A program made the translations under genes and the position numbers. Of a stretch of 64,000 bases of DNA, positions 34,663 to 42,374 are shown piece after piece. Numbering within the stretch: position 1 is the stretch's first letter; the number at the start of each line of letters is the position of its first letter. Origin of the DNA: Kitasatospora sp. SolWspMP-SS2h (lineage in GTDB: Bacteria > Actinomycetota > Actinomycetes > Streptomycetales > Streptomycetaceae); the NCBI RefSeq assembly GCF_003259315.1, contig NZ_QLLT01000008.1, forward strand, positions 186,001 to 250,000, given 5' to 3'. The notes beneath the pieces are model-generated. The model worked only from the letters and a program-made list of their open reading frames with translations, searched no databases and was not told where the DNA came from.

Positions 34663-34691
34663 GATAGTTAGCGATATATCGTCGAGGTATC
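34663..34691. promoter_or_regulatory. Nested palindromic operator upstream of padR-like gene
   Basis: The perfect palindrome CGATATATCG (34672-34681) is flanked symmetrically by GATA and TATC. It is by far the most AT-rich spot here, 53 bases upstream of the PadR start, and fits an autoregulatory PadR site. The rest of the 34420-34743 gap shows nothing else. Confidence 0.6.
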
Positions 34692-34743
34692 GAGATGCTT
34701 CGGTAGTCGGAGCGTCCGGACTGTGGAAAGACAGGTGTTCGTC

Positions 34744-35424
34744 ATGCGTTACGACAAGCGTTTTGGTGGAGAAGGCCGGCGTCGTTGGGCCGAGGGCCCG
34801 GGGCGGCCGGGGCGTGCGGGGGTGCCCGGTGAGGGGGCCGACGAGTTCGAGGGACGGGCCGCGTTCGGGCCGTTCGGGGCGCCGGGGCGGCCGATGCCGC
34901 CGTTCGGGCCCGGGTTCGGGCCGCGCGGGCGGGGGTTCGGCGGGCACGGGCCGCGCGGGCACGGAGGTGGCCGGCGCGGCGGGCGGGCCAGGCGCGGTGA
35001 CGTGCGGGCCTCGCTGCTCGCGCTGCTGCGGGAGCGGCCGATGCACGGCTACGAGATGATCACCGAGATCGGTGAGCGCACCGGCGGGGTCTGGCGGCCC
35101 AGCCCGGGCTCGGTGTACCCGACGCTCCAGATGCTGGAGGAGGAGGGGCTGATCAAGGCCAACGAGGAGTCCGGCAAGAAGCTGTTCGAACTGACCGAGC
35201 AAGGCTTGGCCGAGGCCGAGCGGGCCGGTGAGTCCCCGTGGGACGAGGCCGGCCGGCAGGGCGACTGGGAGGCCGTGCAGGAGGTCGGCACCGCGCTCGC
35301 GGCGGTGGACCAGGCGGTGCGGCAGGTCATGGCGACCGGCACCGAGGAGCAGCGGGCCAAGGGCCTCGCGGTGCTGGCCGAGGCGAAGAAGAAGCTCTAC
35401 CTGATCCTGGCCGAGGAGGACTGA
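34744..35424 (+). CDS. PadR-family transcriptional regulator
   Basis: 226 residues. The N-terminal ~80 residues are Gly/Arg/Pro-rich and disordered (GFGPRGRGFGGHGPRGH), which could bind nucleic acid non-specifically. The PadR winged helix follows: LLALLRERPMHGYEMITEIG, PSPGSVYPTLQMLEEEGLI and LFELTEQGLAEAE. The C-terminal helices form the dimer. The ATG at 34744 is chosen; a GTG at 34723 would add seven residues. The nested palindrome upstream suggests autorepression. No clear target gene is adjacent; a nearby transporter would be usual. Confidence 0.92.
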   Translation: MRYDKRFGGEGRRRWAEGPGRPGRAGVPGEGADEFEGRAAFGPFGAPGRPMPPFGPGFGPRGRGFGGHGPRGHGGGRRGGRARRGDVRASLLALLRERPMHGYEMITEIGERTGGVWRPSPGSVYPTLQMLEEEGLIKANEESGKKLFELTEQGLAEAERAGESPWDEAGRQGDWEAVQEVGTALAAVDQAVRQVMATGTEEQRAKGLAVLAEAKKKLYLILAEED

Positions 35425-35446
35425 GGCGACGGGGGCCGGGGCCCGG

Positions 35447-35662
35447 TCAGCCCTCCGGGTCGTACTCGTAGCGCCAGCGGTAGCGCCCCTTGGGGCCGTA
35501 CTCCTTGGCGCGGCGGTAGACCAGGGTGGTCGCCGGGGTGTCCCCGTGCGCGGGGACGGGCACCCGGTAGACCTTGGGGACGCTGTGCGTCATGCCCAGC
35601 AGGACCGGCAGGACCCGGCCGTCCAGCGGGCCCCCGGTGAACTCGGTGTCGGCGCTCTTCAC
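35447..35662 (-). CDS. Conserved hypothetical 71-residue protein
   Basis: Starts MKSADTEFTGGPLDGRVLPV and ends RYRWRYEYDPEG. It is hydrophilic, with a predicted beta-rich body. The start is the GTG at 35662 next to a GGTCGGGT purine patch. It is convergent with padR. No family was recognised. Confidence 0.65.
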   Translation of the reverse strand: MKSADTEFTGGPLDGRVLPVLLGMTHSVPKVYRVPVPAHGDTPATTLVYRRAKEYGPKGRYRWRYEYDPEG

Positions 35663-36078
35663 CCGACCAAGGGTAGGCGCGCCGCCGGGGAGGCGGACCG
35701 CCCGGGTATGTCCGTTCCGGGCCGGTGGTGTGGAGCGGGTGTGACGGGGGCGGCACCGCTCCCGGTCATCCGGAGGGTTCCGGGAGCCTTATCCTGCTAC
35801 GTACGCCCCCGGGGATCACCCGGGTCCGCGGGCCCGTACGGGTCGGGCGCGGCGCGCCGAGGTGCGTCCGTCCGCCGGGCGCGACTCTCGCGCCCCGTAC
35901 CCGACCCCGGACGTCGGCCGCCCGGAGACCCCGGCCCGGTCGGCGGCAGGACGCCCCCGCGCGCGGTGCCCCCTCCGGGAAGCAGCGAGCGGCTCCGTGC
36001 GTTGGCGTCGGTTGTTGCGTCGGTGGCCGTGCCGTACCTGGCACGGCGGCTCGGACAGGTGCGTGCGGAAGGGGCCAG
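35663..36078. other. 416-base divergent region with long leader of the Prim-Pol-like gene
   Basis: It holds promoters for the 71-residue gene (left) and the primase-like gene (right). A possible rightward -10 is TTATCCTG near 35789. A hairpin GCCGTGCC-GTACCT-GGCACGGC (36026-36047) lies 32 bases before the ATG and may affect translation. No ORF here was judged real. Confidence 0.4.
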
Positions 36079-36771
36079 ATGGAAACCAGCAGCAGGTGGA
36101 CGTCCTGGTGGCGGCGGGAGCGGGACCGCCCCGGTGCCGGAGGGGACGCGGCCGCGAGGCTGGATCTGCTGCTGGGGGCGGCCGGGGCGGGTTTCCCGGT
36201 GGCGCCCGCGGCGCACCCGGCCGGGCACCGGTGCTCGTGCGACCGGGTCGGCTGTCCGGCCCCGGCCCAGCACCCGCTCTCCTTCGCCTGGCAGTCCCAG
36301 GCCACCACCGACGCCGAGCAGGTGGCGCGCTGGCTCGACCGGGACCCGGAGGCGAACTTCGTCACCGCCACCGGCCGCGCGCACGACGTGCTGGACGTGC
36401 CGGCCGAGGCCGGCGTGCTCGCCCTGCGGCGGCTGGAGGCGCTCGGCGTGGGCGGCCCGGTCGCCGCGGTCGGCGCCGACCGCTACCTGTTCTTCACCGC
36501 GACCCGCGGCACTCCGCAGGACGAGGACGAGTGGTGGACCAGCGCGCTGGACGCCACCCCCGACACCGTCTCCGAGCACCCCGGCCTGCGCTGGCACTGC
36601 CGCGGCTCGTACACCCTCGTCCCGCCGGCCGCGCTGCCGGACGGCTCCGAGGTGCGCTGGCTGCGCGGCCCCGAGCAGCCCCTGCCGGACCCGCTGCGGG
36701 TGCTGGACGTGCTGACCGACGCGTGCACCGAGGTCGGCGCGGTCGCCCAGGAGCAGTGGCTGATCGGCTGA
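36079..36771 (+). CDS. Bifunctional DNA primase/polymerase-like protein (Prim-Pol domain)
   Basis: 230 residues. The Prim-Pol fold is suggested by LDLLLGAAGAGFPVAPAAHP, HRCSCDRVGCPAPAQHPL (a CxC-x4-C zinc-like cluster), VARWLDRDPEANFVTATGR and LDVPAEAGVLALRR. The family's second acidic catalytic region is hard to see (DVLDVPAE stands in its place), so activity is uncertain. It is a stand-alone chromosomal copy conserved beside methionine aminopeptidase in streptomycetes. ATG 36079 follows AAGGGG. A second, clearer Prim-Pol occurs in the integrative element at 59975-60844. Confidence 0.75.
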   Translation: METSSRWTSWWRRERDRPGAGGDAAARLDLLLGAAGAGFPVAPAAHPAGHRCSCDRVGCPAPAQHPLSFAWQSQATTDAEQVARWLDRDPEANFVTATGRAHDVLDVPAEAGVLALRRLEALGVGGPVAAVGADRYLFFTATRGTPQDEDEWWTSALDATPDTVSEHPGLRWHCRGSYTLVPPAALPDGSEVRWLRGPEQPLPDPLRVLDVLTDACTEVGAVAQEQWLIG

Positions 36772-36812
36772 ACCGGCCGCCCGGCCGAACCGCAGGAACG
36801 ACGGCGCACGGC

Positions 36813-36853
36813 AGCGGCCCGCCACCCCGTACCGCACGGGGTGGCGGGCCGCT
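36813..36853. terminator. Terminator hairpin
   Basis: AGCGGCCCGCCACCCCGT-ACCGC-ACGGGGTGGCGGGCCGCT, a perfect 18-base stem between the convergent Prim-Pol-like gene and map. Confidence 0.95.
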
Positions 36854-36888
36854 GTGACGCGCGGTCAGGGCGGTCGGCGGGACGGGCG

Positions 36889-37734
36889 TCAGGGCAGGGT
36901 GAGGATCTCCGCGCCGTCCGCGGTGACCAGCAGGGTGTGCTCGAACTGGGCGGTGCGCTTGCGGTCCTTGGTGACCACCGTCCAGCCGTCCGGCCAGATG
37001 TCGTAGTCGTAGCTGCCCAGGGTGAGCATCGGCTCGATGGTGAAGGTCATCCCGGGCTTGATCACCTGGGTGGCCCGGTCGCTGTCGTAGTGCGGGATGA
37101 TCAGGCCGGAGTGGAACGAGGTGTTGATGCCGTGGCCGGTGAAGTCGCGCACCACCCCGTAGCCGAAGCGCTTGGCGTACGACTCGATCACCCGGCCGAT
37201 CACGTTGACCTGCCGGCCCGGCTTGACCGCCTTGATCGCCCGGTTCAGCGACTCCTCGGTGCGCTCGACCAGCAGCCGGGACTCCTCGTCCACCTCGCCG
37301 CACAGGTAGGTGGCGTTCAGGTCGCCGTGCACGCCGTGGATGAACGCGGTGGCGTCGATGTTCACGATGTCGCCGTCCCGCAGCACCGTCGAGTCCGGGA
37401 TGCCGTGGCAGATCACCTCGTTGACCGAGGTGCAGATCGACTTCGGGAAGCCCCGGTAGCCGAGGTCCGACGGGTACGCGCCGTGGTCGCACATGTAGGC
37501 GTGCGCGACGGCGTCCAGCTCGTCGGTGGTGACGCCGGGGGCGATCAGCTCCGCCGCCTCGGCCATCGCCCGCGCCGCGATCCGGCCGGCGATCCGCATC
37601 TTCTCGATCGTCTCCGCGTCCTGCACCTCGGGGCCGGTGTACGGCGTCGGCGCGGGCTTGCCGACGTACTCCGGACGCGCGATGTGCGCGGGGACCTTGC
37701 GGGTGGGGGACAGCGTGCCGGGTACCAGAGCCAT
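36889..37734 (-). CDS. map: Methionine aminopeptidase, type I
   Basis: 281 residues. It removes the initiator Met from nascent proteins. The metal ligands are all present: Asp127 (NIDATAF), Asp138 (GDLNATY), His201 (GHGINT), Glu234 (TIEPML) and Glu265 (FEHTLL). A ~40-residue N-terminal extension with a PAPTPYTGP stretch is typical of actinobacterial type Ic enzymes, which may dock on the ribosome. The start is the ATG at 37734; TACACT lies seven bases upstream and no ribosome site is visible, so the mRNA is probably leaderless. An in-frame ATG at 37776 is rejected for that reason. Confidence 0.97.
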   Translation of the reverse strand: MALVPGTLSPTRKVPAHIARPEYVGKPAPTPYTGPEVQDAETIEKMRIAGRIAARAMAEAAELIAPGVTTDELDAVAHAYMCDHGAYPSDLGYRGFPKSICTSVNEVICHGIPDSTVLRDGDIVNIDATAFIHGVHGDLNATYLCGEVDEESRLLVERTEESLNRAIKAVKPGRQVNVIGRVIESYAKRFGYGVVRDFTGHGINTSFHSGLIIPHYDSDRATQVIKPGMTFTIEPMLTLGSYDYDIWPDGWTVVTKDRKRTAQFEHTLLVTADGAEILTLP

Positions 37735-37741
37735 GACGGCG

Positions 37742-37747
37742 AGTGTA
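37742..37747 (-). promoter_or_regulatory. Putative -10 of map (leaderless)
   Basis: TACACT on the minus strand is seven bases before the ATG, placing transcription start at or next to the start codon. Confidence 0.55.
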
Positions 37748-37862
37748 TCGGCCGCCGCCCGCCCGCCCCCGGCCACGTGTAGGGCCGCCGCGGCGGGAAA
37801 GGATCACCACCGACCGCCGCGGCCCGCCCGCCGCGGCGCCCACCAGGACGGGAGACCAGACG

Positions 37863-38078
37863 ATGACGTTCGGCCGCAAGCCCACCGGGCAACCGGGGGA
37901 GTGGTTCTACTGCATCAAGCACGGCAAGGTCGAGGAGGGCCCGGACTGCCCGGCCAAGGACCGGCTCGGCCCGTACGCGAGCCGGGAGGAGGCCGCGCAC
38001 GCCCTGGAGACCGCCGCCGAGCGGAACCAGGAGTGGCGGGACGACCCGCGCTGGAACGACGACGGCCCCAAGGGCTGA
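37863..38078 (+). CDS. Conserved hypothetical 71-residue protein
   Basis: Starts MTFGRKPTGQPGEWFYCIKH with a central CPAKDRLGPYASREEAAHAL segment. This resembles SPOR-domain-like or small oligomer proteins found in streptomycetes, but no function can be assigned. Two Cys are conserved in sequence context (YCIKHGKVEEGPDCP). ATG 37863 with GGGAGACCAGACG upstream. It ends eight bases before the convergent MFS gene stop. Confidence 0.75.
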   Translation: MTFGRKPTGQPGEWFYCIKHGKVEEGPDCPAKDRLGPYASREEAAHALETAAERNQEWRDDPRWNDDGPKG

Positions 38079-38085
38079 CGACCCG

Positions 38086-39381
38086 TCAGGAGACGCCGGC
38101 GGCCTGGCGCTCGTGCTGGTCCCGCACCGCCAGCGCGTGCGGGTCGGTGCGCGAGTCCCAGGCCAGCAGCTTCGGGATCGCCGCGGTCAGCGCCAGCACG
38201 CCCAGCACGCACAGCGCGCCACCGGCCCAGATCGAGCCGCGCACCCCGGCCAGCGCCGCCATCCCGCCGGCCCGCACCTGGCCCAGCTGCGGGCCCACCG
38301 AGTAGGAGAGCACCTCCACCCCGGCGAGCCGCCCGCGCAGCCCGTCGGGGATGGACTGGTTCCAGATCGTCGACCGGGCCACCCCGCTGATCTGGTCGGC
38401 CCCGCCGGCCAGCGCCAGGAACAGCAGCACCAGCCAGATGTTCCCGACCAGCCCGGCCAGCGCCACCGCCCCGCCCCAGCCGAGCGCCGCGAACAGCAGC
38501 ATCCGGCCGTGCCGGTGCACCCGGGCCGTCCAGCCGCCGGTGGCCGCCACCACCAGCGCCCCGGCCGCCGTCGCCCCGTACAGCAGACCGAGCGCCCACT
38601 CCGCGTCCAGCTCCGCGGCCAGGAACGGGTACAGCGCCACCGGGTAGGCGAACACCATCGCCACCAGGTCGATCGCGTACGTGCCCAGCAGGTCCTTGCG
38701 GCTCCAGGCGTACCCCAGGCCCTGGCCGATGGTGCGCAGCGAGGGGGCCTCGGCGCTCTCGGCGGGCGGCACCGGCCGCATCCGGACGATCAGCGCCAGC
38801 GAGAGCAGGAAGGTCAGCACGTCCAGCGCGTAGGCGCTGCGGGCGCCGGCCACCGCGACCACCACGCCCGCCAGCGGCGGACCGGCCACCGAGGCGACGT
38901 TGCGGTACAGCGAGTTGAGGGCGAACGCGGCGGGCAGCTGGTCGTGCGCCACCACCCGGGGGACCATCGAGTCCAGCGCCGGGCGCTGCAGACCGGCCAG
39001 CGCCGCCGTCAGCGCCGCGACCAGGTAGATCGGCCACAGCAGCGGGTGCGGCAGCAGCGCGTTGGCCAGCAGCAGCGCCGACAGCAGGGCCAGCCCGGCC
39101 TCGCTGAGCAGCACCAGGCGCCGCCGGTCCAGCGCGTCCGCCAGGGCGCCGCCCCACAGGCCGAACACCACCAGCGGCACCAGCTCGAACGCGCCGACCA
39201 GGCCCACCGCGAAGGTCGAGTCGGTCAGCTGCTTGAGCTGGATCGGCAGCGCCACGAACGACAGGAAGCTGCCGAAGCCGGTCACGCACCCTGACGCCCA
39301 GAGCAGCCGGAAGTCCCGGGAGGCGCGCCAGGGCGTGAGATCCGGGAGGAGCCTGCGGAAGAACGGGGCGGTACGTGTCAC
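38086..39381 (-). CDS. MFS transporter (MFS_3/enterobactin-exporter type)
   Basis: 431 residues with about 12 TM segments: DFRLLWASGCVTGFGSFLSF (TM1), LVVFGLWGGALADALDRRRL (motif A region), PRVVAHDQLPAAFALNSLYR (central loop of MFS_3). It likely exports siderophore-like or drug molecules; the substrate is unknown. The start is the GTG at 39381; no clear ribosome site. It is isolated, convergent with the small 71-residue gene. Confidence 0.9.
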   Translation of the reverse strand: MTRTAPFFRRLLPDLTPWRASRDFRLLWASGCVTGFGSFLSFVALPIQLKQLTDSTFAVGLVGAFELVPLVVFGLWGGALADALDRRRLVLLSEAGLALLSALLLANALLPHPLLWPIYLVAALTAALAGLQRPALDSMVPRVVAHDQLPAAFALNSLYRNVASVAGPPLAGVVVAVAGARSAYALDVLTFLLSLALIVRMRPVPPAESAEAPSLRTIGQGLGYAWSRKDLLGTYAIDLVAMVFAYPVALYPFLAAELDAEWALGLLYGATAAGALVVAATGGWTARVHRHGRMLLFAALGWGGAVALAGLVGNIWLVLLFLALAGGADQISGVARSTIWNQSIPDGLRGRLAGVEVLSYSVGPQLGQVRAGGMAALAGVRGSIWAGGALCVLGVLALTAAIPKLLAWDSRTDPHALAVRDQHERQAAGVS

Positions 39382-39523
39382 ATGGCCAGATGGTGCGCGA
39401 CCGGGACGGGCCGGGGCAACCGGTTTTCCGGAGCTGCGACGGCGAGGGGCGGCGGTGGCGGTGGCGGCGGCACGGCCGGGGTGGCACGACCGGGCGGCTC
39501 CGGTCGGGCCCGGACGGCCCCGG

Positions 39524-40102
39524 CTACCAGCGCAGCACCGGCGAGGCGGCCAGCCGCTCCGCCAGCCGGGACAGCCGGGAGCGCGACGGAGCGGTCGCGG
39601 CGGCCGAGCTGACCAGGTGCTGGACCAGCTCGAACGGCTCCGGCGCGGCCTCCGGCACGGTGAGCCGCTCGTGCGCCAGGTCGGTCAGCTCCGGGTCGCC
39701 GTCGTCCAGGGCCAGCAGCACCGCCCCGGCCCGGCGGGCGTCGTCCAGCCGCTCCAGCAGCGGCGCGTCGGCCGGGCCGGGCGCCACCAGCAGCACCGTC
39801 GCGCCGGCGCGCGCCTCCGCGAGCCGGGGCAGCCCGCAGGCCAGGTGCTCCGGCGCGCCGGGCGGGACGGCGTGCCGCAGCAGCGTCGGGGCCAGCTCCG
39901 GCAGGCCCCCGTAGGCGGCCTCGTCGCTCAGGTGCGCCGCCAGGTGCCACGGCTCGTAGCGGGGGGTGCCGACCAGCAGCAGGCCGGTCGCGCTGCGCCT
40001 GGTCACCGAGGTGCGCAGCGCGGAGGCGAAGGCGCCCGCCCGCTCGGGCCAGCCGGTGCCGGCCAGCGACTGCCGGAGTGCGGAAACTCTCACCGCGTCC
40101 AT
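39524..40102 (-). CDS. Conserved hypothetical protein (~192 aa)
   Basis: Starts MDAVRVSALRQSLAGTGWPE. An alpha/beta pattern follows: GLLLVGTPRYEPWHLAAHL, EARAGATVLLVAPGPAD and ALDDGDPELTDLAHERL. Streptomycete neighbours of the F420 reductase commonly encode such a protein. It has no known function. ATG 40102 chosen; 40114 is an alternative with GGGGC upstream. It is divergent from npdG with 47 bases between, so the two share a promoter region. Confidence 0.75.
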   Translation of the reverse strand: MDAVRVSALRQSLAGTGWPERAGAFASALRTSVTRRSATGLLLVGTPRYEPWHLAAHLSDEAAYGGLPELAPTLLRHAVPPGAPEHLACGLPRLAEARAGATVLLVAPGPADAPLLERLDDARRAGAVLLALDDGDPELTDLAHERLTVPEAAPEPFELVQHLVSSAAATAPSRSRLSRLAERLAASPVLRW

Positions 40103-40149
40103 GCGCGACAGCATGCTGCCCCGACGCCCGGTTTGGCAGGATCTTGGCC

Positions 40150-40926
40150 ATGACGCAACCCGATTCAGTGAACGCGACGGCAGCGCACGCGACGGCGGCT
40201 GACGAGACAGCCACGGACACGAAGGCCCCGAACGCGAAGGCCCCGGACGCGACGGCCGGACCCGGCCGGGACCTGCCCGACGTCTCCCGCCTCGTGGTGG
40301 GGGTCATCGGCGGCACCGGCGACCAGGGCCGCGGCCTCGCCCTGCGGCTGGCCAGGGCCGGACAGCGGGTGGTGGTCGGCTCCCGCAGCGCCGAGCGCGC
40401 CGCGGCCTGCGCCGCCGAACTGGGCCTGGGCATCCGCGGCGCCGACAACGCGGCCTGCGCCGCCGCCAGTGACGTGGTGATCGTCGCGGTGCCGTGGGAG
40501 GGCCACGCCGAGACGCTCACCTCGCTGCGCGCCGAACTCGCCGGGAAGATCGTGGTGGACTGCGTCAACCCGCTGGGCTTCGACAAGCAGGGCGCCTACC
40601 CGCTCCAGGTCCCCGAGGGCTCGGCCGCCCAGCAGGCCGCCGCGCTGCTGCCCGACTCCACCGTCACCGCCGCCTTCCACCACCTGTCGGCGGTGCTGCT
40701 CCAGGACGAGAGCGTGGAGCGGATCGACACCGACGTGATGGTGCTCGGCGAGGACCGGTCCGCCACCGACACCGTGCAGGCGCTGGCCTCCCGCATTCCC
40801 GGCATGCGCGGCGTCTTCGCCGGGCGGCTGCGCAACGCCCACCAGGTGGAGTCGCTGGTCGCCAACCTGATCTCGGTCAACCGCCGCTACAAGGCCCACG
40901 CGGGCCTGCGGATCACCGACGTGTGA
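40150..40926 (+). CDS. npdG: F420-dependent NADP oxidoreductase (NpdG/Fno type)
   Basis: 258 residues. It moves hydride between reduced F420 and NADP+. The NADP-binding motif VGVIGGTGDQGRGLALRLA is near 50, then VVVGSRSAERA, VVIVAVPWEGHAETL and VVDCVNPLGFDKQGAY. A low-complexity ~45-residue N-terminal leader rich in DATA/KAP (TDTKAPNAKAPDATAG) precedes it. The start is the ATG at 40150 after AGGATC. An in-frame ATG at 40078 is unlikely. Confidence 0.92.
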   Translation: MTQPDSVNATAAHATAADETATDTKAPNAKAPDATAGPGRDLPDVSRLVVGVIGGTGDQGRGLALRLARAGQRVVVGSRSAERAAACAAELGLGIRGADNAACAAASDVVIVAVPWEGHAETLTSLRAELAGKIVVDCVNPLGFDKQGAYPLQVPEGSAAQQAAALLPDSTVTAAFHHLSAVLLQDESVERIDTDVMVLGEDRSATDTVQALASRIPGMRGVFAGRLRNAHQVESLVANLISVNRRYKAHAGLRITDV

Positions 40927-41053
40927 GCCCGGCGCGCGCCGCGGCCCCGCCCGCGCCCCGGCGCGCGCCCCGCCGGGCCCCACCCCGCGGCCCGGCGGAC
41001 CCGTTCGGTCGGCGAGAATGGCCGGGCACACCGCCACTCCGAGGAGCCCCGCC

Positions 41054-41251
41054 ATGCCCCGCAACGCCCTGTACGCCTCGATCGTCCTCGTCCTGGCGGT
41101 GACCGCCGCGGTGGTCTCCTTCGTCAAGGGCAACTGGCTGGGCGTGGTGTGGATCCTGATGGCGGGCGTGGCCAGCAACATCGCCTGGTACCACGTCCGC
41201 AAGGACCGCGCCGAGCGCCGCGCCGCGACCACCGCCGCCGACCGGCGCTGA
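41054..41251 (+). CDS. Small two-TM membrane protein (65 aa)
   Basis: MPRNALYASIVLVLAVTAAV is the first TM and GVVWILMAGVASNIAWYHV the second, followed by a basic tail KDRAERRAATTAADRR. ATG 41054 has GAGGAG upstream. Inner-membrane protein of unknown role. Confidence 0.7.
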   Translation: MPRNALYASIVLVLAVTAAVVSFVKGNWLGVVWILMAGVASNIAWYHVRKDRAERRAATTAADRR

Positions 41252-41307
41252 GCCGCCACCGGCCGGCGCTGAGCCGCCGCCGGGCCGCCGGCCCCGCCGG
41301 ACGGGGC

Positions 41308-42120
41308 CTAGTTCTGCCAGAACCGGAACAGGTGGTCGCCGAGCGCCGGGTAGACCGGGTCGACGCCGAACAGGTCGAAGACGTGCAGCGTCCCCTCCTG
41401 GAGCCACTGCCCGACCTGGCTCTGCCACACCAGCGCGAACAGCAGCAGCATGCCGTACGGCGCGTACGGCGCGATCGCCCGGCGGGTCCGGTACGACAGC
41501 CAGGGCTCGACGATGCCGTAGCCGTCCAGGCCGGGCACCGGCAGCAGGTTCAGGATCGCGGCGGTGACCTGGAGGTAGGCGAGGAAGCCCAGCGCGGCCG
41601 GCAGCGGCGAGAGCGGGTACTCGATGCCGTCGGCGCTCGACGGCAGGTCCGGGTTGTCGAACCAGCCCTGGCTGATCAGCACCAGCGTCACCACGCCGAA
41701 CGCCACGTTCACCAGCGGCCCGGCCGCCGAGATCAGGCTGTGCTTGAGCCGGCCGGAGATCCGGTCCCGCTCGATGTACACCGCGCCGCCGGGCAGGCCG
41801 ATCCCGCCCATGATCACGAAGACCACCGGCAGCACGAAGCTCAGCACCACGTGCCCGTACTTCAGCGGGTTCAGGGTCAGGTAGCCCTTGGTGCCGACCG
41901 TGAGGTCGCCGCCGGCCAGCGCGGTGCGGGCGTGCGCGTACTCGTGCAGGCAGAGCGAGACCATCCAGCCCGCCACCACGAACAGGAACACGCCCATCCG
42001 GTCGTTGCCCCAGCCCGAGGCCAGCGCGATGCCGGAGGCGAGGAAGGTGCCGGCCAGCGCCAGGAAGATCGGGCTGACCCGGCTCTCCGCGCTGCGCTGG
42101 CCGGTGCTGGCGTAGGTCAT
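41308..42120 (-). CDS. Site-2 protease family membrane metallopeptidase (M50)
   Basis: 270 residues, about six TM segments. The zinc motif HEYAH (His59, Glu60, His63) follows WMVSLCL, and NLLPVPGLDGYGI is the C-terminal metal-binding DG motif. It probably performs regulated intramembrane proteolysis or acts on a membrane protein. The ATG at 42120 follows GGAGCCCTCTCGTC. The promoter lies in the gap with the SARP-like gene. Confidence 0.92.
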   Translation of the reverse strand: MTYASTGQRSAESRVSPIFLALAGTFLASGIALASGWGNDRMGVFLFVVAGWMVSLCLHEYAHARTALAGGDLTVGTKGYLTLNPLKYGHVVLSFVLPVVFVIMGGIGLPGGAVYIERDRISGRLKHSLISAAGPLVNVAFGVVTLVLISQGWFDNPDLPSSADGIEYPLSPLPAALGFLAYLQVTAAILNLLPVPGLDGYGIVEPWLSYRTRRAIAPYAPYGMLLLFALVWQSQVGQWLQEGTLHVFDLFGVDPVYPALGDHLFRFWQN

Positions 42121-42235
42121 GACGAGAGGGCTCCGGGGATGGGGGGCGGGACAGGCGTCCGATCATGCCGCCGACCGGGCGCGGCAGACAAGCGGCGGAC
42201 AAGCGGCCCCGGGTGAACGCACGGAAGCGGACGGA

Positions 42236-42335
42236 CGTTCCGCCCCGTACGGAACGCCCGGCCGAGGAGCCGGACTGCCGCCCGGGCCCCCGGACTGCCG
42301 CCCGGACCGTCCCCCCGGCCGGGCGTTCCGTACGG
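42236..42335. promoter_or_regulatory. Large inverted-repeat region upstream of the SARP-like gene
   Basis: Twenty bases CCGTACGGAACGCCCGGCCG (42245-42264) are repeated in inverted orientation at 42316-42335 with a 51-base spacer that contains CGGACTGCCGCCCGG twice. A second symmetric site CGTTCCG-(7)-CGGAACG spans 42236-42256. The right arm ends 39 bases before the SARP start. It can act as operator sites for a dimeric regulator or form a large mRNA hairpin. Confidence 0.75.
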
Positions 42336-42374
42336 GTGTGCGTCCGGCCCCGGCGCGTCCCCCAGAATGGGCGG

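Noticed and set aside
36026-36047. Riboswitch in the Prim-Pol-like leader
   Set aside because: Only a simple 8-base hairpin was seen; none of the conserved cores of known riboswitches could be recognised.
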